Assembly (NCBI GenBank): GCA_014361085.1
Contig: JACIWG010000083.1
Span: forward strand, 1 to 6,681
Source of the DNA: Nitrososphaeria archaeon
GTDB taxonomy: Archaea; Thermoproteota; Nitrososphaeria; JACIWG01
Length of the DNA stretch: 6,681 nucleotides
Direction: 5' to 3'
The notes beneath the pieces were generated by a model. It was not told the origin of the DNA. It saw only the letters and a program-made list of their open reading frames with translations, and ran no database searches. Below are positions 5,808 to 6,681 of the stretch, one piece after another. The first letter of the stretch is position 1. Every line of letters begins with the position of its first letter. The translations under genes were made by a program, and so were the position numbers.

Positions 5808-6681
5808 TTGGTAAACACGCCTACTAAAATGATGGCAGCATTGCTTGAAGCCGAATGGAAGCCTAGACCCGGGTACAGGACAAATGATGTTGAAGAAAAG
5901 ACTCATAGAACATATTTTGGCGGTAGAGTATGGTATAGGCCTAAAGTTAAAATTGTAGAAGACTATCCTGTCCCAAAAATCGGTTCAAAGGAGGTTCTAG
6001 TCAAGGTTAAAGCATGCGGTATATGTGGCTCAGACCTTCACATGATTGAAACGGACAAGGATGGCTATATGCTCTACCCTGGCCTTACAAGGCTTCCAGT
6101 CGTAATAGGGCACGAATTTTCTGGGCAGGTTGTTGAAGTTGGCAGTGAAGTTAAATAGTTGAAGTCCGGTGACATGGTTACAGCAGAGGAAATGTGGTGG
6201 TGTGGAGAATGTGACGCATGCAGAACAGACAATCTAAACCAGTGCATGCAGTTAGAGGAAATGGGTTTCACAAAGGATGGTGCACATGCAGAATATATTG
6301 TAGTAAACCACAAATATTGCTGGAAAATAAATGACCTACTAAACATCTACAAAACAGAAGATGATGTCTATGAAGCTGGAGCATTAACTGAACCAACATG
6401 TGTAGCATATAATGCAATGTTTGTTAGAGCTGGAGGTTTCAAGCCAGGAGCATATGTCGTAATATGGGGTGGTGGGCCCATAGGCCTTGCTGCAACAGCA
6501 CTAGCAAAAGCAGCCGGTGCATCAAAGATCATAGTCTTTGAAGTTGGAAAGGAAAGACGTGAACTTGCCAAAGGTGTTGGAGCAGACCATATGTTTAATC
6601 CCATAGAATTGGAGGAGAAGAATATTAAACCTTATGAAAAAGTATTAGATATTACTGGAGGCTATGGTGCGGACATGCTTG
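5808..6681 (+). pseudogene. Zinc-dependent dehydrogenase, IolM (scyllo-inosose 3-dehydrogenase)-like, with in-frame TAG; 3' end outside window
   Basis: This is a medium-chain zinc dehydrogenase close to Thermotoga maritima TM0412 (IolM), which oxidises 2-keto-myo-inositol with NAD. Shared features include the AEWKPRPGY N-terminus, GGRVWYRP, KACGICGSDLHM (catalytic C73), YPGLT, GHEFSG (H102, E103), AEEMWWCGEC, EPT.VAYNA and the nucleotide-binding GGGPIG (221-226). The structural zinc cysteines are C132, C135, C138 and C146. Codon 117 is TAG (6156-6158), in the loop just before the L-K-S-G-D turn. The frame is intact on both sides and all structural-zinc and cofactor residues lie after it. A protein ending at TAG would be a 116-residue stub without the NAD domain. 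I see no credible restart; ATG 6174 has GGTGA almost touching it. The codon may be nonsense, an error or pyrrolysine. Homology ends only at the window edge. It is co-transcribed with the creatininase-family gene, ten bases upstream. Confidence 0.85.

Noticed and set aside
6074..6346. 90-codon minus-strand frame over the TAG region of the IolM-like gene
   Set aside because: The plus strand codes for clear dehydrogenase motifs across the same bases; the antisense translation has no recognisable features.
1..6681. CRISPR array, insertion sequence or attachment site
   Set aside because: No regularly spaced repeats, transposase fragments, terminal inverted repeats or tRNA genes were seen on either strand.

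Overview
The window looks like a piece of an AT-rich archaeal genome. AT-rich TATA-box-like elements sit about 35-45 bases before several start codons, TTG starts are common, and the gene content is typical of Thermoproteota-type anaerobes: a tungsten aldehyde:ferredoxin oxidoreductase, a HEPN/minimal-nucleotidyltransferase pair and a URO-D-fold methyltransferase-like gene. A Bathyarchaeia-like lineage is my best guess. It is not proven here, because there is no rRNA or other marker gene.

Layout, left to right. (1) 1-647, minus strand: the first part of a uroporphyrinogen-decarboxylase/methylcobamide-methyltransferase family gene. It is interrupted by a single in-frame TGA at 387-389 and runs off the left edge. 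(2) 648-816: divergent promoter region. (3) 817-2676, plus: a full-length AOR-family oxidoreductase with unusual cysteine spacing in its cluster motif. (4) 2789-3482, plus: overlapping HEPN and nucleotidyltransferase genes. (5) 3483-3759: no intact gene, but a frameshifted C-terminal remnant of a xylose-isomerase-like TIM-barrel sugar isomerase/epimerase on the minus strand (3559-3716). (6) 3760-4752, minus: an inositol-2-dehydrogenase-like Gfo/Idh/MocA oxidoreductase. (7) 4753-4813: a compact divergent promoter with a near-palindromic TATA element. (8) 4814-5797, plus: a creatininase-family hydrolase. (9) 5808 to the right edge, plus: a zinc-dependent dehydrogenase resembling Thermotoga IolM, broken by an in-frame TAG at 6156-6158.

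How the genes fit together. The right half carries three protein families of the Thermotoga maritima variant of myo-inositol catabolism: IolG (Gfo/Idh dehydrogenase), IolM (Zn dehydrogenase acting on scyllo-inosose) and IolN (ring-opening hydrolase, as I recall a creatininase-family protein). It also has the wreck of a TIM-barrel isomerase/epimerase, the fold I associate with the fourth step, IolO. I infer an archaeal cyclitol or polyhydroxy-acid catabolic locus. Two of its four members are damaged or need recoding, so it may be decaying, or the TAG may encode pyrrolysine. The IolG-like enzyme also has Thr where the family's catalytic Asp normally sits, so the real substrate may not be myo-inositol.

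Two in-frame stops and one frameshifted remnant within 6.7 kb are unusual. Gene decay, draft-assembly error and stop-codon recoding are the three explanations to separate.
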